Source: Nemertoderma westbladi
Taxonomy: Eukaryota; Xenacoelomorpha; Nemertodermatida; Nemertodermatidae
Reading direction: 5' to 3'
Length of the DNA stretch: 64,000 nt
NCBI GenBank assembly: GCA_032718475.1
Contig: JAUCBJ010000315.1
Location: 26,858 to 90,857, forward strand
Below are positions 54,165-64,000 of the stretch, piece by piece; position 1 is the first letter of the stretch, and every line of letters begins with the position of its first letter. A program made the translations under genes and the position numbers. Under the pieces are notes generated by a model. The model did not search any database and was not told the origin of the DNA. It saw only the letters and a list, made by a program, of their open reading frames with translations.

Positions 54165-54199
54165 AAAAAAATAATATATATAAGCCAATGTTTCTATGG

Positions 54200-55400
54200 T
54201 AAACAAACTCTTGTACTGTATGTTATCAAGATTAAATGGCAGACCATCTTTATTCCCGAATTATTATAATACAGGCTGATCATGAGGCTTTCTTATAAAC
54301 CGAGTTAGAGAGTTACAAATAAGCAAAATTCAAAAAACAGCAAAGAGACATGCCCAACCGGTAGCAAAGCATCTTACAGAAGCTCCGCCTTGTAGTAAAT
54401 TAGTTTAGCAACCGGAGCTATTTAATGGTGGTGGGGTTCTTTGATTACATTACTGTCAGTTATAACAACATCCTGAGGGTAGGCAGACCGTCAGCACAAT
54501 CAGACTAAGTTAATTACAAAGTTAGCTACTCCTGCTAATTCTAGTATGTAAATTCATTTACATATTTACTTTCAGTATCGTGTGATGTTGTTGTGGTCAC
54601 TCTGTGAGGCCTGCATGAAGGTATTTAATGAGGTGATTGCTTAATTATAATATGGTTTACGCGTTAGAGACTGAATATAAATTGTAAAGATTTAACCAAC
54701 GTGAATTTGGCTTAAAATTCCAAACATGAAAATATGAAAACAGTTGTTAAAAATAATACTGTAATAGTCTTTGCTTGAATTTCAGAGACAGGGGAGGGGG
54801 AGACTGGACGCAAATCCCATCTTGGCGAATTAATATCCCGCCTCAATGTTAAATTCTCCATTTAGGAAAAGGAGCAGGTTACAGTACCACGTTATTTTAA
54901 CCAAAACAATAAACTAAACACAATAGATCATGTTACAGTCTTATTTTTGAGAGTAATCAGCTGTTATGTGCGTCGAATTTCCCCAGGAGAGAGATGAATT
55001 TTTATTGCGTCAAGTTTCCCCCCCTGTATGGAATTTCAACAAAGGCGGTCCCTTTTTCTTTCTTAATGGTACCTGCAGAAAATGTGTTGTAACTAGTAAA
55101 TTAAACTTCGCCTGATGGCTAATTCAAAGCAAATGAATTAAATTATAAGTGGTTTCAATTGATGGTTGAATAGCAGATGAACTGAAGTGTAACAGGCTGA
55201 GACACTGATTGTGCTTTGTGCTACACTACCCTAACCATTGTCACACACTGTTACACCTTACATATGATATGCCTTACTGTATGCTGAAGAATATTTATAG
55301 GCTTACAATACTATACCGGTACAGTAGTAGTGTAGGCATTCTGAGTGGTAGTAACGGTTGATGTAAACTGAATGCCCTGATTAACATATAACTAGCCATT
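54200..55400 (+). repeat. Unclassified repeat modules C and D, right copy
   Basis: 54200-54783 plus 55031-55062 correspond to 8894-9560 (inverse), and 55067-55390 to module D at 3900-4217 (inverse). TTAA at 55063-55066 is the empty site of the nested piggyBac-like element at 4218-8893. Confidence 0.75.
54785..55030. mobile_element. Small hAT-like MITE with 8-bp target duplication
   Basis: 246 bp flanked by GAATTTCA at 54777-54784 and 55031-55038. The homologous repeat at 8918-8925 holds a single copy of this 8-mer, giving the empty site. Both termini have a CAGGGG-type G-run followed by an ACTTGACGCAA-like motif. The 8-bp duplication and CAGGG ends suggest the hAT superfamily. Confidence 0.8.
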
Positions 55401-56376
55401 GTTGGTGGGTGAGCATTTGCACTTTTTTACACCCCACATGCACCCAGGTTGGTAAGGTAATATTAGGCCGGACTTAAACTACAAAGTCAAAACATAAAGA
55501 ATATTATATACAAATAGTATGTTACATTTTTTTATAATAGGAAAATGACATCAACATTAATTGTTTTGTAATTATCGAACAATTAATGACAATATTTGTT
55601 TTATAAATTATGGTAAATAATTACATATACACAATACAAATTCATCAAAGCACCCCCCCCCCCCCCCCCCCATATTTTTCTACATATACATTAATAATAT
55701 TAAATGGAATATGAAACGCAACTACGTAGCTACATAACACACACAGTCGATGTCCACAAGGAGGCATAATTTTGTAATTTGTTGTAAATTTTTTATAAGC
55801 GTTTTGATATTTCACCTTTTGTATAGTAAAGTGAGATATGAGCGTCTAAAGGTTGCAAGATATACCACACATGAGGCCATACATTATAGGTCTATTTAAT
55901 ATTTAATAATAACAACGTTCTAGAATGTAATTTATCTCACTAGCAATAATTATTACAGTATTATTTAATATACCTACAGCTACACATACATAAACAAAAT
56001 GTTCCAGAACGATAGATTGTGTTTATTAAATATAATAAATGGCCGCAGCTAACGATAATTCCTGAACGACCATAATCTCAACTGTTTCTCACCGAATCAG
56101 AAAATATTATATATTTGGATAACCTGCGACATAATATTATAGTGACATGAAAAATATTTGAAATTATAAAATATTCCATTCTTTACAGCATTTCAAACGC
56201 TTTTAAAAAAATTTAAAGGCAAAGTCTACAATTCTCGTTCATTCTGTTTTTCAATTTCAAGCAAAATATTTAAATAAACATACGGAAAAATGTGGGGGAT
56301 CGTTTGATGCCGATGCGTTATACAGTAGTTACTAATTACAGGTCATCATTATGTAATACAATCAATGTTATAGGTA
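55401..56376. other. AT-rich downstream flank of the transporter gene
   Basis: Contains a C19 tract at 55653-55671. No gene seen. The 3' UTR of the gene at 56377-57642 should lie in the upper part. Confidence 0.5.
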
Positions 56377-57642
56377 CTATGTACTACCGGTGCTGTTTTG
56401 TTGTAAATAATTAGAATTTGTGTTCGTGGAATTTCTCCACTTGCAAGTAAAAATACATTTAAATAGAGCCAAAAACGAACCCAAAAATATTACTACACCG
56501 CCTACTAAACTGATAGTTTCTATGGAATCTTTGGGGAAAAGCGAAATCTGAAAGACAAAGGAAAACAGAACTTCGAAGGAGCTGACGCAAACTACAATCG
56601 TTGTAGACTGCCACTCGAACGCTTTTATAGTTATAACAGTAGCCAGTAATTCCAGAAGCGCTATTACCATGGGAACACAGCGTTTTTGTAAAGAACAAGT
56701 AGGCCATTGGTATCCTCCAAATAATGGAATCAATGGTATGAGAATTAAACTTAGAACACTTCCCCATGTTGTAAATGATAGCCAATGAACATTGTTTCCT
56801 ATTTTTGACAAAAGAACAGCGTAAACTGAATTTAAAAAGGCGGAAATTATTGATGCAATAATAGCGTAGTCTCTTTTTGGATACCTCGAATAAACGTCGT
56901 CGTCATTTTCGTTGTCTCCAAATATTGCACTGGGTCGCGCCACTAGGATTACCCCGCATATATTTATAAGTAGAATTAAACCGTCCACAAACCCGAAGTT
57001 CTGCTTTAGGAAGATTCTCGCGAGAATCGCCACGAAGGCGGACTTCCCGAACACAAGCACGGTGACCAAACCAAGTTCCATATTCTGAAAACTGAAAGTC
57101 AACAACGCGTCCAATAAAACGACAACAACACCCTGAAGAAACAACAAGTAGTTTATTAATTTATTCTCCTTTGAATAAAGTTTCATTCCACGATTCAAAA
57201 CCACCGGAAGTGGAATAAAAAATAGAAAGGAATATTTAAACATAACGAGATGTATGGCTTCTATTCCGGCTACTTTACAGAGTAGATTCACCAAGCTCCA
57301 GATAAACGATGCTATTATAGCCAACACTAGCCCAGCTATTAAACGCCATTTATTAGCCGGAGTGCTGCTTCGTGGATCAATCGTTCTCTCTGCTTCCCGC
57401 ACTACCACCGGTATATTCGCACTAACTTTTCTATGGAATAATGCCAGAATCGATTTCCGAGAGCGCCAACTCTCCCTTTTAACGAACGACAAACCGGCCA
57501 GGGTGTGTCTTTGTTGTTGTACATCTATCTCGTCGCCATCTACCGAATTTTCTTCACTGAACTTCTCCAATGTTGAATCGGATGACGTCACAGACTTAAA
57601 GTTATGCGGATGAGACGACTGTATGTTTGACGTCATCGACAT
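56377..57642 (-). CDS. SLC35G: SLC35G/EamA-family membrane transporter
   Basis: 421 aa, single intact exon, ATG at 57642. A ~100-residue hydrophilic N-terminus is followed by ten predicted membrane segments from about residue 102 to 400. Examples are LIAGLVLAIIASFIWSLVNL, VVVVLLDALLTFSF, LILLINICGVILVA and LVGGVVIFLGSFLALF. Two fivefold EamA halves are apparent, and the pattern FGKSAFVAILARIFLKQ after TM4 fits SLC35G (TMEM20-like) drug/metabolite transporters. The substrate is not known from sequence. A basic patch (RESWRSRKSILALFHRK, ~55-71) sits on the cytosolic side. This is the only clean host gene in the right third of the window. Two hairpin MITEs and a BEL LTR start within 200-1600 bp upstream. 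Confidence 0.88.
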   Translation of the reverse strand: MSMTSNIQSSHPHNFKSVTSSDSTLEKFSEENSVDGDEIDVQQQRHTLAGLSFVKRESWRSRKSILALFHRKVSANIPVVVREAERTIDPRSSTPANKWRLIAGLVLAIIASFIWSLVNLLCKVAGIEAIHLVMFKYSFLFFIPLPVVLNRGMKLYSKENKLINYLLFLQGVVVVLLDALLTFSFQNMELGLVTVLVFGKSAFVAILARIFLKQNFGFVDGLILLINICGVILVARPSAIFGDNENDDDVYSRYPKRDYAIIASIISAFLNSVYAVLLSKIGNNVHWLSFTTWGSVLSLILIPLIPLFGGYQWPTCSLQKRCVPMVIALLELLATVITIKAFEWQSTTIVVCVSSFEVLFSFVFQISLFPKDSIETISLVGGVVIFLGSFLALFKCIFTCKWRNSTNTNSNYLQQNSTGST

Positions 57643-57815
57643 ATTCGATTATTTTTAAAGATTCTTGTATATTTAATTTTTTGAAATATTTAAAAGGACA
57701 ACTTTTGAAATATTTGTTTCCACTTATCTAATACTGAATGAACAAAACTACAGTATAACATGTACTTTGCACAAACAAAGGAAGTGACTTTTTGTGAGTC
57801 CAAAACCACTCTTTC

Positions 57816-58482
57816 ATAGAACTGCAGTTTTATAACCTAAATTATTGTTACCACGGCAACAGTGAAGAGTTCTAGAACAAAAAATATATAATATACACTA
57901 TTCTAGAACAAAAATAAAATAAACAAATTATTGTTCTAGAACTATAGCTAGTAATTTTTTAAATTTAAAATAGCTAGTACAAAAAAAATTATTTATTTAT
58001 ATTATTATTAAAAAATTATCTGCCGGTACCAAATTGTTTTATTTGTTAAATTTACTAGCTATTTTAAAATAAAAAAAAAATAGCTATATGTTTTAGAACA
58101 TTATAATTTTTTATTTTATTTATGTAATATTATATGTATTATATACTATTCTAGAACATAAATAATACAAATAATATAATGTTCTAGAACATATAGCTAG
58201 TTATTTTTAAAATTTAAAATAGCTAATAATACAAAAAATATTATTTATTTATATATTTATTTAATAGAAAATTTATTTACCAAATTGGATACCGGTATTT
58301 TTTTAAATTTACTAGCTATTTTAAAATTAAAAAAAAACTAGCTATATGTTCTAGAACATTATATTTTTTATTTTTTTATGTTGTAAAATAATATTTTCTT
58401 TTCTTTACTTTTCTATTCTTCTAGAACTCTTCAATGTTGCCATATAGTAACAATGAAATATGTTTTAAAAATGCAGTTCTAT
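57816..58482. mobile_element. Hairpin MITE upstream of the transporter
   Basis: Terminal inverted repeats of about 60 bp (ATAGAACTGCAG...GAAGAGTTCTAGAA at left, complement at right). Inside are two ~240-bp copies of a palindromic AT-rich unit built from TTCTAGAACA and AAATAGCTAGTA motifs. Confidence 0.75.
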
Positions 58483-58545
58483 ACGGAACTCTAGCCGATT
58501 TTTAATACAAATATTTAGCTAAAAATATCTCAATTGTTTCTTTGG

Positions 58546-59197
58546 CATTGGTACACCTTGGGTACCCGTAGTTTGACCAACTTTTTTCATATGTAACAGT
58601 CTTTTATCGTGAGGGTTTTTTTATAACAAATATTTGACGTTCTGGCAGTAGGAATAGTAGCTAATAATTTTGATTTTTGCTAGCTACCGGTAGTGTAGTA
58701 CTTTTTTTAGTTAGTGAAAAAAATTAAATTTGAAAATTTTTTTATAATTTTTTCTTGTGAAAATGACTTTTTCTCATGAGTATTTTTATTCTAGAATAAA
58801 TATTTTACAATCTGTCAGTAAGATGGTAGCTAGTAATTTCGATTTTGTGTTAGCTAGTACTTTTTATAAGATATTAAAAAAATTAAACTTATTTAGAACA
58901 TCAAACATAACTGTGAATTTATGTGCTTTAAGTTCTAGATTCAAAATTCTGCAGTTTCTATGGGGTCTAATCATTTAAAATGACCATTTCTTTTAATAAG
59001 GATTTACCGGTATATGGTGATTCGACTGTACTATTTAATTTTCTTCAAAAAATGTTCTAGAACAAAAAATTGTGGTCTAGAACAAAATCTTGTATCTATC
59101 ATGATAGCTAACACATATTCTATCACATTTATAAAAAAAATAGCATAAATAGCTAGTATAACAAATCTGGTCAATGGGTACCCAAGGTGTACCAATG
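58546..59197. mobile_element. Second hairpin MITE
   Basis: Ends CATTGGTACACCTTGGGTAC at 58546 and its complement at about 59178-59197. The AT-rich interior has TTCTAGAACA-like motifs shared with the neighbour. Abuts the BEL LTR that begins at 59204. Confidence 0.65.
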
Positions 59198-59203
59198 GGT
59201 ACC

Positions 59204-60392
59204 TGTAAAAGCTTTTGCTGAATTGTCCGGTTATTTTTCCTTATTTTTCCCGTAAAATACTCTGTAGTTGGTTTACCAGGCATAAAAAGGCCGTTTCCTT
59301 GCTGTACTGGTGTTTTAGCGGACATAAAAGCTATTTCTTCTGTATTTGTACTTTAGAGGACATAATCCGTAATTCCGTGACGTAAAAGCTCGATACTCTT
59401 GAAAACAGTGTCGCTACCATGACGACGGCTAGCAGCTGATATTGCCACGTCGACGTTTCTTTGTTTCTTTGTTCTCTCGTTGTTCAGGTTGACCAATCAG
59501 AGCGTTTGTTGTCTCTGTGTTGGAGGTGTATACAGAAACTCAGTAGTTCAGTGTTATGTTTTGCCCAGAGCCTAAGAACCGGCTTTTGGCACCTCCGTGT
59601 TTTCAGTTTTTAGTCCTACACTAGTAGGCTTAATTATAAGGACATATATCCGTTATCTGCATACTGCATACTGCAGTACTGCATACACTGCATACTGTGT
59701 AACACTGTGCATACTTTTATATTGTTATACTGCTATTTACTGTCAGTTCTTCATAATATGGTTGATGAATTATTATATTTGGAATAACGACAAATAACCC
59801 CGAAACCCAATATTCTTGATATACCGAAGGTAAGAGAGAAAGGTTACAGATAAATGATTGCGACCTATGTTGAGTGGTTTGAAGTGAATCTAATGTTATT
59901 TGATAGACCCTACATGATTCGGTCCGTGTTCCTTTTATATGTGACTAAAATCAGTGAAGATCGGCAGATCAGTGTGCAGTATTGTGCAGCATTGTGTATG
60001 AGTGAGACTGATAACGAAGCATTTCCTAAAGAATGCGCCATATATGTGAATTATAACTAAGCCATATCGTTGTGAGTAGTTTAAGTCATAACTCTGTTTC
60101 TATAGATAGAGCGCCACGTCCTAAAGGAACTGTTAATATTTCCCGAAGGTGAATAATATTGTCAGAGATTATATAATACTGTCAGTCGAATAATACATTA
60201 GGCTTACATAGCAATAAGATTAAGCCGTCGAACCCAATCTCCCGGGTATATCCAGCGGGTGAATGATCGCGCACAGATTGGTTTCGACTAGTGTAGTGAA
60301 TTAAATACTTGTCATAGACTAAAGGTGATTTATTATCTAGAAGACATCCTAATTTGGCGGGTTAAACTGCCAAAGGTCTGAAAGCGCGAACA
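59204..60392 (+). repeat. 5' LTR of the second BEL element
   Basis: 1189 bp, TGTAAAAGC...GCGCGAACA, the same ends as the other element's LTR. Many substitutions and small indels relative to it, including a CATACTGCATACTGCAGTAC stretch near 59658. Confidence 0.9.
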
Positions 60393-62772
60393 ATAACGGA
60401 TATAGCTTCTTTATTGCAGTAAGCAATAAAGTTGAAAGTACCGGTCAACCGGTAAACCTGAAAGGTACATCTGTAGGTCAGTAGGCCCAACTGCCAGAAC
60501 CGGTACTGCCGTAGGTCCGTAGGTCCAACTGCCAGAACCGGTACTTCTGTAGGTCCGTAGGCCTAACTGTCCTAACCGGTACTTCCCGTATAAGTACATT
60601 AGTATTATTCGATTTTGATAGTTATATACCGGTAGGCCTTAATAATTAATCAGGGACTGCAGCCCTGGTTTTTTATTGAGATTTTTACTTATTTCTGTCA
60701 AGTTTTATTTGTTTGTAGGCCAGTATTGAACAGAAGGCGTGTAAGCCTGATCAGATTGTACAGACAATTTGTAGGCTGAGCTGTTGTCTGATTGCTGTTA
60801 AGTCTGAACGGATTGCAGTGTGTGTAGATCACCTGTCCGATTAAGTACGGTTAGGAAGTAGGGGCAGCGAATGCTGTAAGGTAAACCCCCAACTAAAGAA
60901 TAAGTCGTACTACTGGGTTAGAACGCATACTCCCTAATCATTTCGGAGTCTGCATGTCCTGTAGTTTATTTAGGCTTGAGAGTAGTCTGCCATCGTTTAG
61001 TCTGTACTTTGTTTGTGTAAGTCTGTACGGGTAGCGTATAATTTTATTTAGATAATTTGTAGGCTGGATAGTTGTCTGGCTGTTATTAGGTCTGAACGGA
61101 TTGCAGCGTGTGTAGATCACTTGTCCGATAAAGAACGGTTAGGAAGTAGGGGCAGCGAATGCTGTAAGGTAAACCCCCAATTAAAGAATAAGTCGTACTA
61201 CTGGGTTAGAACGCATACTACCTAATTATTTCGGAGTCTGCATATACCGTAGTTTGTTTAGGCTTGATAGTAGTCTGTCAGTGTTCGGTCTGCATTTTGT
61301 TTGAGTAGTTTGTACGCGTAGCGTAATATTTATTATTCAGAGTTTATGCGATTATTCGCAACATTCATTCCCCAAGTTTGTTCCTACAGTAATTGTGTTT
61401 GTTATACATACCGCTATAGTTAAATTAACCCCGGTACTACACGGGCTGCTTGGCGTAGGTAAAGACTGGTGATTTTGTGCATCGGTCACTCCAGCAGATG
61501 CCGTGGTTCTTTTAGCTGTTCAAGTATATTTAACTACTGATTATATGTTGTACAAGTACTCGTACCTAATTTAGGGTTTAGTGTACAGTGCTTTCCGAAA
61601 GTAATTAGTGTAGGCATTATATTTGTGTTGTAAAGTGGTTGATAGGCACGTTCGATTAGCTCTATTAACTTCTAGGTAGGAACACTCCGTGATACATAAC
61701 GTAGAACCTATAGCGATACGGCTATAGGTCGTCAGGCGGTGGTATTTTCCTATCTGGACAACGCAGTGTATTTACTACTACTTATTATTTTCAAATACCG
61801 TAGTACCCTGTCCGTTGTAATAACCAGATTTCTAACCCTTTGTTAGGCTGGTTTGTAGACTTCTTGTAAAATTACCCTAAAAATTCGTATTTTGTGTTTT
61901 TTGTAAATTTTTGTGTTTATTTAGAGATTGTAATCTCACCCGAATTGTACGTAATTTGTAGTATTAAGTAACTTAGGTAAATTAGCATTATTTGTTTTAG
62001 TGTCCTATAAGTAACACTTCACTGAAAGCGCACCGCTTTGTGTAGTGATTACTCCCCAGAAATAATAACATTTATTTCAACATTGACAAAACCCATTAAA
62101 CGGGTATATATATATTATAAATCAAATCTAACGATTTATAAATAGTAGGCCTGCCATACAACCATTAGGTCTCAATATCAGTTGGATTACTGCTCAAATA
62201 ACGGTAATAAAGTAAGTAAGGTAACCAAGTAACCCTTGAAATTCAGAAATTCAGTTATTTAAAATAATTGATATATCGGTATTTACAATAGGCTTATTAT
62301 ATTTATTTCTATAAATTTTAGGTTGAAATCATACCGGTATTCTGTAATTAATTCTAGTTTGTAATTATACTTATATATATACACTATAAGTGTAAACTGC
62401 ATACCGGTATTTACGATAGGCCTATTATCTTTATTTCTATAAATTTAGGCTGAAATTATACCGGTACTTGTAATTAATTCTAGTCCAGAATTATATATAC
62501 TACAAACTGTAAGCTGTATACCGGTATTCCGATAGGCCTATTATATATTTATATATATTTGTGCTAAAATTATACCGGTATTCTGTGATAAACCTAGTCT
62601 GTAATAATAGTTATATATACTATAAGCATACCGGTATTCTAATATATTATATATATCACGCTACACTGAGTAGCAGTACCGGTAATTAATTACTAGGCTA
62701 GCAGTTAATACTGAGTTACTAGACTTGCTCAGACTGTAATACAGCAGTAGACATTCAACTGTACACATAAGC
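60393..62772 (+). other. Leader of the second BEL element
   Basis: 2.38 kb, homologous to 44230-46383. Two ~290-bp tandem units lie at about 60750-61330. Multiple TACCGGTA motifs are at 62330-62690. No long open frame. Confidence 0.75.
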
Positions 62773-64000
62773 ATGTCTGACGCAAAGCAGAATCTGTCAG
62801 ACAGTCTACTAGATACAACCGAGAGCGAAGTGACAGCAGAGAAACCGCATAAGAGGGATGCCATTGACATCTATCTGTCAGACTATCAACGTTTTTTAGG
62901 TGATGACGAGTTGAGGAGAAGGTTAGAGGGACTTAGCCCTAATAGTGAAGGAACCAAGCTTGTGTTGGATGCCATCGATGTGGAAATGAGAGCTGCGAAT
63001 CAGGCTAAATTCGATGAACAACTCCGCATCGCTAGAGACCAAGAGGAAAGGGTTAAGAAAAAACGTATAGAAGACAGAAAGGCAGCGGCAGTAGCAGCAG
63101 CAGTGGCATCGGCAGAAGCGGAAAGAAAGGCGGCAGCGGCAGAGGCAGAGGCAGAAGCGGGAAGAAAGGCGGCAGCGGCAGAGGCCGAAGCGGAAAGAAA
63201 GGCGGCAGCGGCAGAGGCCGAAGCGGAAAGAAAGGCGGCAGCGGCAGAGGCCGAAGTGGAAAGAAAAGTGGCAGAGGCAGTAGCAGAAGCAGAACGGAGA
63301 GCGACTGAAGAAATCACCCAGTTAGAATTGGAAAACATTCAGGAGAATCAAGACTGCATAAATAAACAGTTAACAGCTAGCAATATGCAGATGATGAATC
63401 GATCTACTCCCAAACGACAGGGATATACATCATCTGAGGAAGGTGATACCACCGATACTGAAGGCAAAGGAAATAGATCTCGTTTAAGAAGACGTAAAAG
63501 AACATTCCACCGTCAGAAATTGCCTGATTTGCCTCCAGCTGTTAGAAGGCAACTAAATAACACCAACTTAGGTAGTACAGAGCCCACAGACCAAATAATT
63601 AAAATAGAAAGACTCCCTACTATAGTAGATGAGCCTGAAATAATTAGGCCTGTTCTTGAAATCACCCCTTCGGTGATAGACATACCTGTGCTCCCTGAGA
63701 CTACCTCTAAATTCCCTTTGCATAGCACTAAGCTACCTGTGCCCCGTAGAACTGCCCCGGATACAGTTCAGGTCCTGGACCCCGAGCGAATTATTCATAA
63801 TTTGTCGCCCGTTGTCCCTCGTCCGCCCGCTACAACGTTGGCGACTCCCGCTTCGGCGGTCGAATGGGTGGACGAGAGACGGCGGGGGAGGGATATCCTG
63901 CTCGGGCAGATGCAGGAGACTGTCCAGCAATTCAAGGGCACAGTAAGGGAAAGTAGGCTAGAGTTGCAAGAAGTGCAGCAAAGTATCGCGCTCGAACGCG
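62773..64000 (+). CDS. gag: BEL gag, N-terminally shortened, incomplete at window end
   Basis: 409 codons open to the window edge from ATG 62773. The first ~15 residues match the other gag start (MSDAKQNLSDSLLD), then the sequence jumps directly to residues equivalent to about 303 onwards (AEKPHKRDAIDIYLSDYQRF). About 285 residues are missing in frame. The Ala/Glu/Lys coiled-coil tract is at 63080-63310, followed by the Arg-rich and Pro-rich regions as in the complete element. Whether pol is intact cannot be seen. Confidence 0.88.
   Translation, partial: MSDAKQNLSDSLLDTTESEVTAEKPHKRDAIDIYLSDYQRFLGDDELRRRLEGLSPNSEGTKLVLDAIDVEMRAANQAKFDEQLRIARDQEERVKKKRIEDRKAAAVAAAVASAEAERKAAAAEAEAEAGRKAAAAEAEAERKAAAAEAEAERKAAAAEAEVERKVAEAVAEAERRATEEITQLELENIQENQDCINKQLTASNMQMMNRSTPKRQGYTSSEEGDTTDTEGKGNRSRLRRRKRTFHRQKLPDLPPAVRRQLNNTNLGSTEPTDQIIKIERLPTIVDEPEIIRPVLEITPSVIDIPVLPETTSKFPLHSTKLPVPRRTAPDTVQVLDPERIIHNLSPVVPRPPATTLATPASAVEWVDERRRGRDILLGQMQETVQQFKGTVRESRLELQEVQQSIALER

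Larger units (their letters stand above)
59204..64000 (+). mobile_element. Second BEL/Pao element, 5' part (runs off window)
   Basis: 5' LTR 59204-60392, leader 60393-62772, then a gag frame to the window end. Same family as the complete element but visibly diverged in LTR and leader. The upstream pentamer GTACC (59199-59203) is a candidate target duplication; the partner is outside the window. Confidence 0.9.

Noticed and set aside
53906-54202. 98-codon plus-strand frame
   Set aside because: Antisense translation of a tRNA-derived SINE.

Overview
The window is eukaryotic DNA from an animal, most likely a marine invertebrate. The evidence is a spliced NeuroD-type bHLH gene with GT-AG introns, a SLC35G/EamA-type transporter, BEL/Pao LTR retrotransposons (a metazoan-restricted superfamily), tRNA-derived SINEs, piggyBac-like TTAA elements and many MITEs. 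The species cannot be fixed from sequence alone. GC is moderate to low and genes are sparse: I support three host loci (NeuroD in two inverted copies, one secreted Cys-rich protein, one transporter). Almost everything else is transposable-element DNA.

Layout. 1-470: 3' end of a non-LTR retrotransposon lying in a TAGTACTG-type microsatellite. 470-4.2 kb: left arm of an inverted duplication carrying a frameshifted NeuroD copy (minus strand). 4.2-8.9 kb: a three-level nest, with a piggyBac-like TTAA element split by an RTE-like retrotransposon that is itself split by a second TTAA element. 8.9-12.3 kb: unclassified repeat modules and a SINE. 12.6-12.9 kb: a long palindrome built from a retrotransposon 3' end. 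13.5-14.2 kb: a predicted secreted, possibly GPI-anchored protein. 15-19 kb: decayed BEL fragments, minisatellites and a 61-bp perfect palindrome. 19-21.9 kb: repeat module. 22.1-25.6 kb: an intact 1185-aa reverse transcriptase with an N-terminal CXC zinc motif and a C-terminal zinc knuckle plus restriction-like endonuclease signature, carrying six 19-residue tandem repeats inside the polymerase core. 26-26.8 kb: a 5'-truncated RTE-like insertion with an 11-bp target duplication. 27-28.3 kb: a MITE. 28.5-31.2 kb: right arm of the inverted duplication with the intact NeuroD copy. 31.2-32.1 kb: microsatellite with two more retrotransposon 3' ends. 32.1-47.6 kb: a complete, very young 15.5-kb BEL element (1227-bp LTRs, AACAG target duplication). 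47.6-55.4 kb: second copies of the repeat modules seen at 9-21 kb. 56.4-57.6 kb: SLC35G-like transporter. 57.8-59.2 kb: two hairpin MITEs. 59.2-64 kb: 5' part of a second, diverged BEL element in the opposite orientation, cut by the window end.

The strongest observations come from comparing copies inside the window. Filled and empty sites prove several insertions (TTAA element, an 8-bp-TSD MITE, a MITE beside NeuroD). Two sense and one antisense poly(A)-ended fragments sit in the same microsatellite type, suggesting microsatellite-directed retrotransposition. The reverse transcriptase at 22-25.6 kb has an in-frame minisatellite between catalytic motifs B and C, which I have not seen described. 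All identities and alignments were done by eye.
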